64,000 bases of DNA from Crateriforma sp964453205 (GTDB taxonomy: Bacteria; Planctomycetota; Planctomycetia; Pirellulales; Pirellulaceae). The stretch lies in contig CAYVRC010000002.1 of the NCBI GenBank assembly GCA_964453205.1, positions 1 through 64,000 of the forward strand, given 5' to 3'. Each line of letters begins with the position of its first letter. Position 1 is the first letter of the stretch. The notes under the pieces are model-generated. The model saw nothing but the letters and a program-made list of their open reading frames with translations. It had not been told where the DNA came from and did no database searches. Both the position numbers and the translations under genes were made by a program. Below are positions 16,530 through 25,957 of the stretch, piece by piece.

Positions 16530-16959
16530 GAACGGGGCCAAAAAAGAGTCGTGACGGACGGCTCCGCCGTGAAACGAAAGTCACGTGAAACCGATCAGGC
16601 CACGACTATAATTCGATCGTCAGACCGCGTAACCGTTTCGACCCGCACATTCGTCGCACGGTTCGATCGATTGGGCAGCGTGGCGAATCGGCAACGCTTG
16701 TAGCGAGGAATAAACAGGGCAGGAAAGCTGGCGAATCTTATCGACCACCCTTGAACGGAAAGCGTCCTTTTTCCACAGTTTTTTCTCCATTTCGCTAAAG
16801 GCTTGCGTAGTCTTGATTTGTCGGAGTTTCGCGCCGCGACGGGGCTTTTCAGCCCTGGACCGGTGGGGAACGATAATGAACCGGGTCTTTCAGCGGTGTC
16901 GGACGACGACACCCCGGGCCCGACGTTCGGCAACCGAGATCGTTTAATTTTGATGGCTT
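16530..16959. other. 430-bp divergent intergenic region
   Basis: No gene is seen between the epimerase (leftward) and the YTV-like protein (rightward). A TATAAT hexamer sits at 16607-16612, with a matching TATAGT on the opposite strand (revcomp of 16605-16610), so promoters for either gene could lie here; no strong -35 box accompanies it. One DnaA-box-like TTTTCCACA occurs at 16769-16777 but stands alone. The GC content seems lower than in the flanking genes, as expected for a promoter region. Confidence 0.5.
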
Positions 16960-18666
16960 ATGTTTAACCGCACGATTCGCCGCCGCTTGGCGACCCTTTT
17001 GATGCCGACGGTGTTGTCGGCCCCGATGTCGATGATGCCGCTCGGCGGATCCGTCGCCAGTGCGCAAGACGCTTGCTGCTTTCAACCGGCTTATCGTCTG
17101 TCCTGCGAAACGGTCGTCCAAAAAGTTCCGCAAACTCGCTATCGCTTGGCCTACAAGACCGACTACGTCGAAGAGACCCAGTTGTCCTATCGGCCCGTCC
17201 TGCGTTACCGCCAAGAAGAACGCGAGTATCGCGTCGCCAAACCGGTCACCGAAACGCGTTACGTCGAGGAAACCTACTCGGTCTTGAAACCCGTGACCGA
17301 AACGTCCTATCGCGACGAGGAGACGACGCGAACCCGTTACGTCGAGGAAACGGCCGAGCGCGAGGAAACCGTCACGCAGTACAAACCGGTCACCGAAACG
17401 CAGTACCATCAACGTCAGTACACCGTGCAGCGGCCCGTCGTCGAAACCCAGATGCGGGAACAAGAGTACGCCGTTCAACGCCCCGTGACCGAGACCTACA
17501 TGCAGACCCAGCAGTACACCACGCTGCGTCCGGTCACCCAGGTCGAAAACCAGACCGTCGACGCCGGCGGTTACGTCGCCCAACAGATCGTCAATCCGGG
17601 CACGGTCCAGTACGCCCTCGGCTGGAACCGCGCGGCTTATGCCGTGCCGGGACCGTTGGGATTCTTTTCGATCAATCGCGGTGCCCCTGCCTTGGTCCCC
17701 CAGGTGACCCCGCCCACCGTGCAAACTCAATTGGCGTATCGGCCGAACTACATCACCCAGCAAGTCGCGCGGACGTCCTACGTCCCCGAAGTGCAACAGG
17801 TCCAACGGCCGGTCCAAGTCCAGCGGATGCAAACCGAGATGGTCCGCCAACAAGTGCCCGTGCAAGTGCAACGCATGGAAACCGAAACGGTCACCCAGAA
17901 CGTTCCCGTCCAGACGACGCGGATGGTCCCACAAACCATGGTCCGCAAGGTTCCCTACACCATCCGGCGTCCGATTGTCGAAACCATGACGCGACGCGTG
18001 CCGGTGACGAGCCAACGCTGGGTGTCAGTGGAACAGGTCCGCAAGGTGCCGGTACAGTCGACCCGCATGGTCTACACGACCAAAAAAGAAACGGTCAACG
18101 TCCCGTACTACGAACAAGAAGCCGTCGAACGCAAAGTCCTGAAACCCGTCACGCGACAGGAATACGTGCCCTACACGGTGATGGTCGACGTCAACCAACC
18201 GGTCGTCCATCGGATGCCGCTTAGCTACATCGATCCGTTCAGTCCCGCGATCAGCCAGGGCTACAGCACTTTCAGAAACCCGTTGCCGCTGAGCACTTCG
18301 ATCTACGATTCCCCCGAGATCATCAGCAGCAGTCGTCCGGTGGTGCAGCAGCCGATGGAGGATGATGCGCCGTCCGAATCCGAAGTCGAAGTTCAATCGC
18401 CACAAAAACCCATGGACGAATCGCCGAAAACCGAACTCGAAGGCGTCCGGCGCGATTACTCGCAGGAAAACGGCTCGCAAGAGGCTGACGCCGGGACCGA
18501 CGATCTGGAAGAGGTCCAAGAAGTCGATCCGGCGGATTTGGATGATCTGCCCGCACCGACGTTCGATGATCAGGACGAGGAACCGACTTTGTTCGATCCC
18601 AGCACCGGCGCCACCCCGACCGGATTCCGCATCACTTGGAATCCGATGTTCGACCGCGAAGCTTAA
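16960..18666 (+). CDS. Secreted YTV-like repeat protein (putative planctomycete cell-wall protein)
   Basis: 568 residues with a signal peptide (RRRLATLLMPTVLSAPMSMM, cleavage near SAQDA) and a Cys-containing mature start (DACCFQPAYRLSCETV). From about residue 40 to 205 and again from 265 to 415 the sequence is a tandem series of short beta-type units: Tyr-x-x-[x]-[RK]-P-V-[TV]-E-T repeated, e.g. YRVAKPVTETRYVEE, YSVLKPVTETSYRDE, YTVQRPVVETQM, YAVQRPVTETYM. This resembles the YTV repeats reported for Rhodopirellula surface proteins. The second block carries Q-V-Q-R-M-x-T-E variants. The C-terminal 120 residues are acidic and Pro/Asp-rich. Extracellular, structural function is inferred. It is transcribed alone and converges on a membrane acyltransferase gene. 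Confidence 0.8.
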   Translation: MFNRTIRRRLATLLMPTVLSAPMSMMPLGGSVASAQDACCFQPAYRLSCETVVQKVPQTRYRLAYKTDYVEETQLSYRPVLRYRQEEREYRVAKPVTETRYVEETYSVLKPVTETSYRDEETTRTRYVEETAEREETVTQYKPVTETQYHQRQYTVQRPVVETQMREQEYAVQRPVTETYMQTQQYTTLRPVTQVENQTVDAGGYVAQQIVNPGTVQYALGWNRAAYAVPGPLGFFSINRGAPALVPQVTPPTVQTQLAYRPNYITQQVARTSYVPEVQQVQRPVQVQRMQTEMVRQQVPVQVQRMETETVTQNVPVQTTRMVPQTMVRKVPYTIRRPIVETMTRRVPVTSQRWVSVEQVRKVPVQSTRMVYTTKKETVNVPYYEQEAVERKVLKPVTRQEYVPYTVMVDVNQPVVHRMPLSYIDPFSPAISQGYSTFRNPLPLSTSIYDSPEIISSSRPVVQQPMEDDAPSESEVEVQSPQKPMDESPKTELEGVRRDYSQENGSQEADAGTDDLEEVQEVDPADLDDLPAPTFDDQDEEPTLFDPSTGATPTGFRITWNPMFDREA

Positions 18667-18769
18667 GGCCGAGGGGAAACGCTGGGCGGAAAGAACGCAC
18701 GAGCGGTGGACGCCGCACCGTCGGTCCGACCGACGCTCCTGCGGGGGCGGGGCGATGGGTGTCTCGCCG

Positions 18770-19642
18770 TCACGGTTGCACCCAAGTCCCGCGAACGAGC
18801 ATCGCGGTCAGTGCGATGACGTAAAAGTGGACGACGTACACGGTCAGCGGATAACGGCCGAGCCACTCCGTGCCGGGGATTCGTCGTTCGGGGAATCTTG
18901 TCCCCCAGGCCACCAAGCCCGTCGCCGGCAACAGGAACCAGACCAAGAATCGGTGCGTGTCGGTATCCCAGATCCAAAGTCCGCTGACCGTCATCGCCAG
19001 CAAGACTCCGCCGGTGACCGACGCGACGATCGGGCCGAAGCGACGTAGCACGACGCCCTGGGCGACCAACGCCAGAACCAACGTCAGTTGGTAGTCGAAC
19101 CAACGGGCCGACGGATCGGATTGATAAAACAGCATCGTGATCAACATCAGCGGTGCCGCTCGGCCCAGCGCCGTGCCGACCAGTGCGGCGGTCAGCAGGC
19201 TGACCAGGATTTCCAGTTCGCCGTTGCGCGGCCAATAAAGCAAATTCACCGCGACACCGGCGGCCAGGATCTGGGCGTACCGGGTCCAACGGAAACGCCG
19301 GTCCGGCGGCAGAAAATATCCCAGCAAGACACAAAACAGCGGCATGCTCAGGCGGGTGAAAAATCGGACGCCGCCGAGTCCGATTTTTTGGTCGAACCAA
19401 TACGACGCCGCGTGATCGATCAGCATCAGCACGATCGCCAGGCCGCGGAGCGAATCCAGAAAGCGGTTTCGCGGTGGAGGCCCGGAAAGTGGGGGCCCGG
19501 ACTTTGGACGCCCGGCTCGTTTGCCGGAACCTACAGCGGAGCGGCCGCCGGCCAGGGGCGACCCGTCCGACCGGTTCGCCGTCGACACCCACGATTTGGC
19601 CTTCGATGAACGTCTGTTTCGGCGTTTGTTTGACTTGGCCAT
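18770..19642 (-). CDS. Multi-pass membrane acyltransferase-like protein (DUF1624/HGSNAT type)
   Basis: 290 residues, ATG at 19642. A strongly basic, Gly/Pro-rich cytoplasmic tail (MAKSNKRRNRRSSKAKSWV to about residue 58) precedes NRFLDSLRGLAIVLMLIDHA, the signature start of the heparan-alpha-glucosaminide acetyltransferase/DUF1624 and related acyltransferase group. About eight hydrophobic segments follow (e.g. LSMPLFCVLLGYFLPP, LEILVSLLTAALVGTALG, LTLVLALVAQGVVL, YPLTVYVVHFYVIALTAML). The late YPLTVYVVHFYVI block is typical of the family. Such proteins move acetyl groups across membranes onto sugars; the acceptor here is unknown. It is monocistronic. A different, decayed member of this broad superfamily is found at 52.4-53.0 kb. 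Confidence 0.7.
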   Translation of the reverse strand: MAKSNKRRNRRSSKAKSWVSTANRSDGSPLAGGRSAVGSGKRAGRPKSGPPLSGPPPRNRFLDSLRGLAIVLMLIDHAASYWFDQKIGLGGVRFFTRLSMPLFCVLLGYFLPPDRRFRWTRYAQILAAGVAVNLLYWPRNGELEILVSLLTAALVGTALGRAAPLMLITMLFYQSDPSARWFDYQLTLVLALVAQGVVLRRFGPIVASVTGGVLLAMTVSGLWIWDTDTHRFLVWFLLPATGLVAWGTRFPERRIPGTEWLGRYPLTVYVVHFYVIALTAMLVRGTWVQP

Positions 19643-19884
19643 GGTGGTCTGGTCGGCCGATCCCAGCGGTCGAATCGATTGAAACAGGCGGCTGTGGACG
19701 CGGTAGACCGAAAATCGGGTCCGATGGGCCGGTTACGCAGACCGAAAATGGCGTCATTTGCTTGTCCGGGCGACACCGCCGGACTATTCTCGATAGCACC
19801 CTCGGGCGTCTTCGCCCGCGGGTTCGTCCCGGCGAACCCAACGTGCGTCCTTCCCACACTTTTCCGCTTTCGGCAGTCTCATCG

Positions 19885-21336
19885 ATGCGAGCCTACTCAG
19901 TCCTTCTTCGGTCCGCAAAGTTTGCCCTCTGGATGGCCTTTGCCGTGTCTTGTTCCTTGTCGGCGTCGTCCGCGTCGGCCGACGGTGGCGGCGGCGGCAA
20001 CGGCGGCGGCGGTGGCGGTGGCGGCGACGGGGGCGGCACGATCATCAATGACTTCGTCCAGCCGATCGCCGGGGTCGACGTCGATGCCCGCGGCGTGTTG
20101 AAGGTCAAACGTTTCGACGCCGCCTTGGCCCGCCAACGATTCGCCGCGGCGCGGCGGCAAGCGGACACGGATTTGATGCGGCCCAGCCCGCTTCGCAAAG
20201 TTTCGCTGAATCGTTTGGAAGCCGAAATCGCCCGGCGAATCGCCGCCGGTGAACCCGTCGATGATTCCATGCGTGCCGTCGCCGGGTTGACCTCCGTCCG
20301 GTACGTCTTCTTCTACCCCGAAACCAAAGATGTCGTCATCGCGGGACCTTCGGAAGGCTTCTTTGCCGATGCCACGGACCGCTTGATCGGGATGCAGAGC
20401 GGAAAACCTGTTGTCATGCTGGAGGACTTGGTCGTGGCCTTGCGGGCCTTTCCGCCGCACGCCCCGCCGACGGGTGTGATCAGTGTGTCGATCGATCCCA
20501 CGCCCGAAGGCCTGCAGCGGATGCAACGGTTTTTGCTTCAGATCGGGAAAAACGTCCGTCCGGCTCAAACCCAGTGGTTGGCGTCGAACTTGCAAAACAA
20601 CTTGGGGCTGCAAACCGTTTCGATTCGTGGCATCCCGGCCGACACTCACTTCGCCCGCGTCTTGGTCGAAGCCGATTATCGGATGAAACTGATCGGCATC
20701 GGCTTGGAACAGCTTCCCGTGCCGATGAAAAGCTACGTCGCCCGGGCCAACCCGTCCGTGGTCGCCGGCAACGCCATGGAGCGTTGGTTTTTTCAGCCCA
20801 ATTACGACGGTGTCTCGGTCAGTGACGACGGCTTGGCGATGCGAATCGACGAGCGTGGCGTCGAGTTGGTCGGCGCCAATGAACGGGTCGCCGCCGGAGG
20901 CGAGCGAAAAGCGACCGGCCGAGTCAATCGAGCCAGCCAAGCGTTCTGCAACGACTTCACCGAAATGTATCCTCGGATCGCGGCGCGGGTTCGTATCTAC
21001 GCGGAGCTTGCCCAGTTGATCGACCTCTCCATTGCCGCCGCCTACATCCAAGAACAGGATTTCTATGGCCAGTCCGACTGGGACATGGCCACGCTGGGTG
21101 ACGAATCCGCCGTCGCCGTGCAAACCGAGACGGCTCCGCGTCAAGTCGAAACCGCGGTCAACGCCATCTGGCGAGGCAACACATTGATGACGCCTCTCGG
21201 CGGCGGTGTCAGGATTCAGCCCCGCATGGCCTTGACCGACGAACATTTGACGACCGACTCGGACGGAAAGAACACCGCCGCGATGACCTCGGCCGGTCCC
21301 ATCGAGTTGGTCGACGGCCAGTGGTGGTGGGACTGA
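19885..21336 (+). CDS. Secreted DUF1598 domain protein (copy 1)
   Basis: 483 residues from ATG 19885; the frame is open upstream but without coding character. A signal peptide (VLLRSAKFALWMAFAVSCSL) is followed by a pure Gly tract (DGGGGGNGGGGGGGGDGGG) that may act as a flexible linker. The body carries the planctomycete DUF1598 pattern: RKVSLNRLEAEI, GLTSVRYVFFYPETKDVVIA, GVISVSIDPTPEGLQRMQ, VSIRGIPADTHFARVLVEA, YRMKLIGIGLEQLPV and a terminal WWWD. No catalytic motif is known and the domain has no established function. A paralogue with the same order of motifs follows at 22320, separated by the bpt gene. Export and unknown envelope role are inferred. Confidence 0.8.
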   Translation: MRAYSVLLRSAKFALWMAFAVSCSLSASSASADGGGGGNGGGGGGGGDGGGTIINDFVQPIAGVDVDARGVLKVKRFDAALARQRFAAARRQADTDLMRPSPLRKVSLNRLEAEIARRIAAGEPVDDSMRAVAGLTSVRYVFFYPETKDVVIAGPSEGFFADATDRLIGMQSGKPVVMLEDLVVALRAFPPHAPPTGVISVSIDPTPEGLQRMQRFLLQIGKNVRPAQTQWLASNLQNNLGLQTVSIRGIPADTHFARVLVEADYRMKLIGIGLEQLPVPMKSYVARANPSVVAGNAMERWFFQPNYDGVSVSDDGLAMRIDERGVELVGANERVAAGGERKATGRVNRASQAFCNDFTEMYPRIAARVRIYAELAQLIDLSIAAAYIQEQDFYGQSDWDMATLGDESAVAVQTETAPRQVETAVNAIWRGNTLMTPLGGGVRIQPRMALTDEHLTTDSDGKNTAAMTSAGPIELVDGQWWWD

Positions 21337-21504
21337 GCGGAATCGGCCGATCCTCCCGACGACCACGCGGTGGTCTCGGTTTCGGGACTCCCCCGCGACG
21401 ATTCCCAGTTCCGGCACCGAGAAAGTCGCTATAGTGGAGCCGTGTCGTCGAAGGTTTTCCGCTTCGGCGACGTCACACCGCTCGCGTCTTTTCGAGTCCG
21501 ATTG

Positions 21505-22284
21505 ATGAGCCGTCCGCATCGTCAGCGTGCCAGCGTCATCGACGGCCGTCGCTTGGTCGTCGTCCAGGACGTGCCTCAGGTCTGTCCGTATCTGCCGGGG
21601 CACACGGCGAGGATGCCGCTGCAATTGCCGCTCGGCCAGGTCGATCCGGACTTTACCGATTGGGTCTTGGCGTTCGGCTATCGTCGCAGCGGGGACTTCG
21701 TTTACAGGACGCAGTGCCGCACTTGTCATGCCTGTCAGCCGACTCGTTTGGCCGTCGACGAGTTTCGTTGGTCCAAGTCGTTTCGCCGGGTCCTGAACCG
21801 GGCCGACCGAGATCTGTCCGTCCGTTGGAGCGACGCGATCGTCAGCCAAAACCGCGTCGACTTGTTCAACAAGCACCGTGCCGTCCGTGGTTTGGACACG
21901 TCGGACACGTCGGTCGACCAGGAGGGCTATCACGCGTTTCTGGTCACGTCGTTCGGCCGAGTCGATGAGATGACGATCTGGGACGACGACCGCTTGATCG
22001 GCGTTGCCATCGCCGATGTCGGCCGGGACTGTCTGTCGGCGGTTTACACAATGTTCGACCCGGATTACTCGCGATACAGTTTGGGTTCGTACGCGATTCT
22101 GAAAGAAATCCAGCGGGCGCAGCGGGAACGCTTGCGTTATGTCTATTTAGGCATGTACGTCCGTGACAATTCGCATCTGAATTACAAAGCCCGCTTTGTG
22201 CCCCAACAGCGATGGATCGACGGACACTGGCAAGACGTACCGCGATCCGTCGTGGCCTCACGCGTGTCGTCAACGCCGGCGTGA
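21505..22284 (+). CDS. bpt: Leucyl/arginyl-tRNA-protein transferase (N-end rule)
   Basis: 259 residues from ATG 21505. The family's cysteine cluster is present near the start (VCPYLPG, then TQCRTCHACQPTRLAVDEF), followed by KSFRRVLNRADRDL, LFNKHRAVRG, GYHAFLVTSF and the GNAT-like catalytic half DRLIGVAIADVGRDCLSAVY, LGSYAILKEIQ and YVYLGMYVRDNSHLNYKARF. Bpt/ATE enzymes transfer Leu (or Arg) from aminoacyl-tRNA to acidic N-termini, marking proteins for ClpAP/ClpS degradation. Which amino acid is used cannot be read from sequence. The gene lies between two paralogous DUF1598 genes on the same strand (168 bp and 35 bp spacers), so it may be co-transcribed with the second. Confidence 0.92.
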   Translation: MSRPHRQRASVIDGRRLVVVQDVPQVCPYLPGHTARMPLQLPLGQVDPDFTDWVLAFGYRRSGDFVYRTQCRTCHACQPTRLAVDEFRWSKSFRRVLNRADRDLSVRWSDAIVSQNRVDLFNKHRAVRGLDTSDTSVDQEGYHAFLVTSFGRVDEMTIWDDDRLIGVAIADVGRDCLSAVYTMFDPDYSRYSLGSYAILKEIQRAQRERLRYVYLGMYVRDNSHLNYKARFVPQQRWIDGHWQDVPRSVVASRVSSTPA

Positions 22285-22319
22285 ATCTCTCGTTCGACTC
22301 ATCAAGCCAAGGGAATTCC

Positions 22320-23915
22320 ATGACCAAGTCGACCAGTCAAAAGCGATCGGGGCGAATCGTCCCGTTCGTGCGAAACGCGTTCGCACTCGCGGCCTTGCTG
22401 GTCTCGGCGGGCGTGACCGAGACGTGGGCTCAGGATTTTTCCGGCCGCCCCGACGTGACGGGGACACCGACGCCCGCGGCGGGAAACGTCGCCGGTGCGG
22501 GCGGCGGATCGATGGCGGACTTCAGTCAACTGATGATGTTGATCCAGACCACGATCGAGCCGGAGACTTGGGAAGCCCTCGGCGGCACCAGCACCATGTT
22601 TCCCTACGCCGCCGGCATCACCGTCGATCCCCGAGGCACGATCCGCGACGTCGAGACGCCGGCCGAGGAACATGTCGCGGCGGAAATCAAGATGCTGCTC
22701 GCACGTGACGGCGTGACGGGGCAAACGGCCGATGCCGATGATCCGGACGCTTGGCGAATGCCGTCGAAACTCCGGCGTGTGTCTTTGAAACGACTGTTGG
22801 ACACTTATGCCCGTCATCGCGACGAACGTCGACCGTCCAGCGACGCGATGTTGCACTTGGGCGGCCTGTCCCGTATCCAGTTCGTTCACTTCACGGCCGA
22901 CGACATCGTCCTGGCGGGAGAGGTCGGTGGAGTCCAGCAGGTCGACGGGCGGCCTCGCGATCGAAAAAGCGGTGCCGCGATGATCCGCTTGGACGCGTTG
23001 GCCGGTTGCTTCGCCGCCGTGGCACAAGGCCACGGCTTTGGGTGTTCGATCGACCCGACACCGCTCGGCTTGCAACGTGCCGCGAAAGTGGCCGCACAAA
23101 TTCAGGCCGGCGACATCCCCCGCGGCCAAGCGGCGGCCGCCTTGGGCGACGCGATCGGCCCGCAGGACGTCCGTGTCCGTGGCGTTCCGGCCGACAGTTC
23201 GCTCGCCTGGCTGATGGTGGAAGCCGACCGGCATCTGAAACAACTTGCCCTCGGCCGGAAGCGCATGCCCGATCACGTGACCAACTATCTCGATCAAATC
23301 GAAAACCATATCGACCGAGGGGTTCCGACCGACTTGCTGCTTCGGCTGTGGTTCACGTCGCAACCCATGGCGGCCCGGCAGAGCGTCGACGGTTCGGTCG
23401 TCGAATTCGCCGGGCGTTCGATCCGGCTGAGCGGGCAGAACGAACGGGCCGTTGCGTCGGGCCAGCGCGGCCTGATGACCGAGGATCCCCGCACGGCGGC
23501 CTTTGTCGATGACTTCAACAAGAACTGGTCGCAGATCCGCGCGGCTTTTCCCGTCTACGCGTCCCTGGAAAGCGTTTTCAACGCGGCGGCTCTTGCACAA
23601 CTCGTGCAAATCAAACTCGACGCCGACCAGGCTCCCGGCCCGGCCGCGTCACTGATCACGCAGGCCTTCGCATCGATCGCCAGTAGTGACGCCCACGGAT
23701 TCAGGCCGCCCAAACGGGTCGAATCACTGGCGGTTTCTCACAGCCTTGTCCATGCCAAGCAGCGTCACCACATCGTGGTCGCCAGCGGTGGCGTCGAAGT
23801 GGATCCGCTATCGAGCTTACGGTCCGACATCTCGACCTATCCGCCTCTCGCCGCCATGCGAAACCTCAACGACGATCGGCCCGCCGACGGTCAACGATGG
23901 TGGTGGGATCGTTAA
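22320..23915 (+). CDS. Secreted DUF1598 domain protein (copy 2)
   Basis: 531 residues, ATG at 22320, beginning 35 bp after bpt. The N-terminus is an export signal (RNAFALAALLVSAGVTETWA). Conserved DUF1598 blocks follow in the same order as in copy 1: LRRVSLKRLLDTYARHRDE, GLSRIQFVHFTADDIVLAGE, GFGCSIDPTPLGLQRAA, VRVRGVPADSSLAWLMVEA, DRHLKQLALGRKRMP and a terminal RWWWDR. It lacks the Gly tract of copy 1 and has a longer N-terminal segment. The two copies have diverged strongly, so the duplication is old. Function is unknown. Location downstream of bpt suggests co-transcription, though no mechanistic link is known. Confidence 0.8.
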   Translation: MTKSTSQKRSGRIVPFVRNAFALAALLVSAGVTETWAQDFSGRPDVTGTPTPAAGNVAGAGGGSMADFSQLMMLIQTTIEPETWEALGGTSTMFPYAAGITVDPRGTIRDVETPAEEHVAAEIKMLLARDGVTGQTADADDPDAWRMPSKLRRVSLKRLLDTYARHRDERRPSSDAMLHLGGLSRIQFVHFTADDIVLAGEVGGVQQVDGRPRDRKSGAAMIRLDALAGCFAAVAQGHGFGCSIDPTPLGLQRAAKVAAQIQAGDIPRGQAAAALGDAIGPQDVRVRGVPADSSLAWLMVEADRHLKQLALGRKRMPDHVTNYLDQIENHIDRGVPTDLLLRLWFTSQPMAARQSVDGSVVEFAGRSIRLSGQNERAVASGQRGLMTEDPRTAAFVDDFNKNWSQIRAAFPVYASLESVFNAAALAQLVQIKLDADQAPGPAASLITQAFASIASSDAHGFRPPKRVESLAVSHSLVHAKQRHHIVVASGGVEVDPLSSLRSDISTYPPLAAMRNLNDDRPADGQRWWWDR

Positions 23916-24046
23916 GGTTCGTTCGCGTCGACGACGCCCTTGACCGATCCGTCGCGAGTTCGGTGCAGCCCGGGAACACGATTTGCTGCTCATGCGGCGA
24001 GTGACAATTTCCCGAACGCCGAACATTCACGAAAAAAGGTTTTCTC

Positions 24047-25057
24047 ATGCGTGTTGCCATCAACGGGCTGGGCCGAATCGGTCGCGCCACCCTGCGGACT
24101 CTTCAGAAAACTCCTGCCTTGGAAATCGTCGCCGCCAACGACCTGGTTCCCATCGATAACTTGGCTTATTTGATCCGCTATGACACCGTCTACGGACGCA
24201 ACCCCGATGAGGTCCGCGTGGACGACGATCAACTGTCGATCGGCGACCGATCCTTTCCCCTGTTTGCGAAGAAGGATCCGGCCGAGTTGCCGTGGAAGGA
24301 CTTGGGGGTCGACTTGGTCTTCGAATGCAGCGGTGTCTTTCGCACCAAGGAGGATCTCGAAAAGCATCGAACCGCCGGGGCCGAATTCGTCATCCTGTCT
24401 GCTCCGCCGAAGTCCGCGGGCGTTCCGATGGTCGTTCACGGCGCAACGCCCTTGGAACGAGTGATCGACCAGCCGATCGTTTCGACCGCCAGCTGCACGA
24501 CGAACTGTGTCGCACCGATCATGGAAGTGATCGACCGACGCATCGGTGTGGAAAAATCTTTGATGACGACCACGCACGGATACACATCGTCCCAAGGTTT
24601 GGTCGATGGCCCCAACAAAAAAATTCGCCGCGGACGCGCCGCCGCGGCCAACATGGTGCCCACCAGTACGGGCGCTGCGGGCGCGACGACCAAATCGGTC
24701 GACGGACTGACAACGGATTTTGACGGGGTCGCTTTGCGGATTCCTCTGGTCAGTGGTTCGATCGCGGACGTGGTCGTGGTGACCAAACGCGAGACCGATG
24801 TCGCCGAAATCAATGAGATCTTCCGCGACGAAGCATCCTCGGATCGGTATCGCGGCGTGCTGGGCGTGACGGATGATCCGCTCGTTTCTTCGGACATCAT
24901 CGGCGATTCACGCGGCAGCATCGTCGATGCCGAAATGACCCGAGTCGTCGGCGGAAATCTCGTGAAGGTCATGGGTTGGTACGACAACGAATGGGGTTAC
25001 ACCAGTCAAATGGTCCGCCACGCCGTTGCCCGCGCCACGGCAACGGCGACCGCCTGA
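24047..25057 (+). CDS. gap: Glyceraldehyde-3-phosphate dehydrogenase, type I
   Basis: 336 residues, ATG at 24047 with AAGG about 8 bases upstream. The Rossmann start RVAINGLGRIGRATLR, the catalytic Cys150 in VSTASCTTNCVAP, the His in MTTTHGYTSSQ and the end block VKVMGWYDNEWGYTSQMV are complete. It makes 1,3-bisphosphoglycerate from glyceraldehyde-3-phosphate, phosphate and NAD+, or the reverse. AANDLVP carries an Asp at the adenine-ribose position, consistent with NAD preference. SSQ replaces the usual T-x-x-Q spacing seen in DATQ-type enzymes, which is a minor oddity. Downstream lie Mn-catalase and, further on, phosphoglycerate mutase and a D-2-hydroxyacid dehydrogenase. A second, housekeeping gap gene probably exists elsewhere. 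Confidence 0.95.
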   Translation: MRVAINGLGRIGRATLRTLQKTPALEIVAANDLVPIDNLAYLIRYDTVYGRNPDEVRVDDDQLSIGDRSFPLFAKKDPAELPWKDLGVDLVFECSGVFRTKEDLEKHRTAGAEFVILSAPPKSAGVPMVVHGATPLERVIDQPIVSTASCTTNCVAPIMEVIDRRIGVEKSLMTTTHGYTSSQGLVDGPNKKIRRGRAAAANMVPTSTGAAGATTKSVDGLTTDFDGVALRIPLVSGSIADVVVVTKRETDVAEINEIFRDEASSDRYRGVLGVTDDPLVSSDIIGDSRGSIVDAEMTRVVGGNLVKVMGWYDNEWGYTSQMVRHAVARATATATA

Positions 25058-25228
25058 TCACTCGGGCCTCGTGAGGATCGGGTGCGGCGAATCGTTCAGC
25101 GACGACCCGCCGTGTGGTTGTCGGCACAGGTTTTGCGTCATTCGAGTCCCATTCACTGCGGGAACCGATCGGCGGATCCGCAGGTGAACCTGACGCCATT
25201 TATGCCAATCAATGAAGGGAATAGCCCC

Positions 25229-25948
25229 GTGTATCATCACGTCAAAAAACTCATGTACACAGTCAACGTCGGACAGCCGGATGTACGCTTCGGCAAGATG
25301 TTATTGGAGCAGTTCGGCGGAGCCAACGGCGAACTCGCGGCCGCCATGCAGTACTCCATTCAGGGCATCAATTGCGAGGACCCCAAACGAAAAGACATGC
25401 TGATGGATATCGGCACCGAGGAGCTCAGCCATTTGGAAGTCATCGGCAGTTTGGCCCGGATGCACTTGAAGCCGTTGAAGGATGACGGTCGCAGCAAAGC
25501 GGAAGCCGACCCGTTGATCGCGGTCGTCGGCGGCGGAGGAATTAACCTGTGGAATTCGCAGGGAAACCCGTGGACGGCCGATTATCTAAAGATCAGCGGT
25601 CAGTTGGAGGTGGACTTACGTAACAACATCGCGGCCGAAGCGAGGGCGAAGATCACTTACGAAAATCTGATCAACTACTGCGACGATCCGGGAAGCAAGG
25701 ACGCTTTGATGTTTCTCATGACGCGCGAAATCACTCACATGAAGGTTTTCATGGCCGCGCTCGATAGCATGACGAAAGGTCCGCTGGAAATCGGCGATCT
25801 GCCGGTCGACGAAAGTCACGTCAACCGGTACTTCAACGAATCGACCGGCCAGGGCGAAATGGGAGAAGACTACACGGGACCCTGGAATTCCGATGGCGAT
25901 TGGGAAATGATCGACAGCCCGTCGATCAAGGAAATCAAGGCGCGCTGA
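25229..25948 (+). CDS. Manganese (non-heme) catalase
   Basis: About 239 residues. The start is most likely the GTG at 25229: it gives (M)YHHVKKLMYTVNVGQPD, the normal start of the family, and AAGGGA lies about 9 bases upstream. An in-frame ATG at 25202 is the alternative. The ferritin-like four-helix dimanganese site is visible as paired Glu/His motifs: LLEQFGGANGELAAAMQYS, GTEELSHLEVIGSL, LDLRN-like NNIAAEARAKITYENL and TREITHMKVFMAAL. The enzyme disproportionates H2O2 in the cytoplasm without heme. The C-terminal tail (TGPWNSDGDWEMIDSPSIKE) is also characteristic. It follows gap by 171 bp on the same strand and may be part of an oxidative-stress unit. Confidence 0.93.
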   Translation: MYHHVKKLMYTVNVGQPDVRFGKMLLEQFGGANGELAAAMQYSIQGINCEDPKRKDMLMDIGTEELSHLEVIGSLARMHLKPLKDDGRSKAEADPLIAVVGGGGINLWNSQGNPWTADYLKISGQLEVDLRNNIAAEARAKITYENLINYCDDPGSKDALMFLMTREITHMKVFMAALDSMTKGPLEIGDLPVDESHVNRYFNESTGQGEMGEDYTGPWNSDGDWEMIDSPSIKEIKAR

Positions 25949-25957
25949 ACACGTCGG

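Noticed and set aside
16769..16777. DnaA box-like TTTTCCACA
   Set aside because: A single copy without other boxes, an AT-rich unwinding region or dnaA/dnaN genes does not make an origin.
19897..21933. 678-codon minus-strand frame across DUF1598 copy 1 and bpt
   Set aside because: It spans two recognised genes and has no domain or ribosome site of its own.
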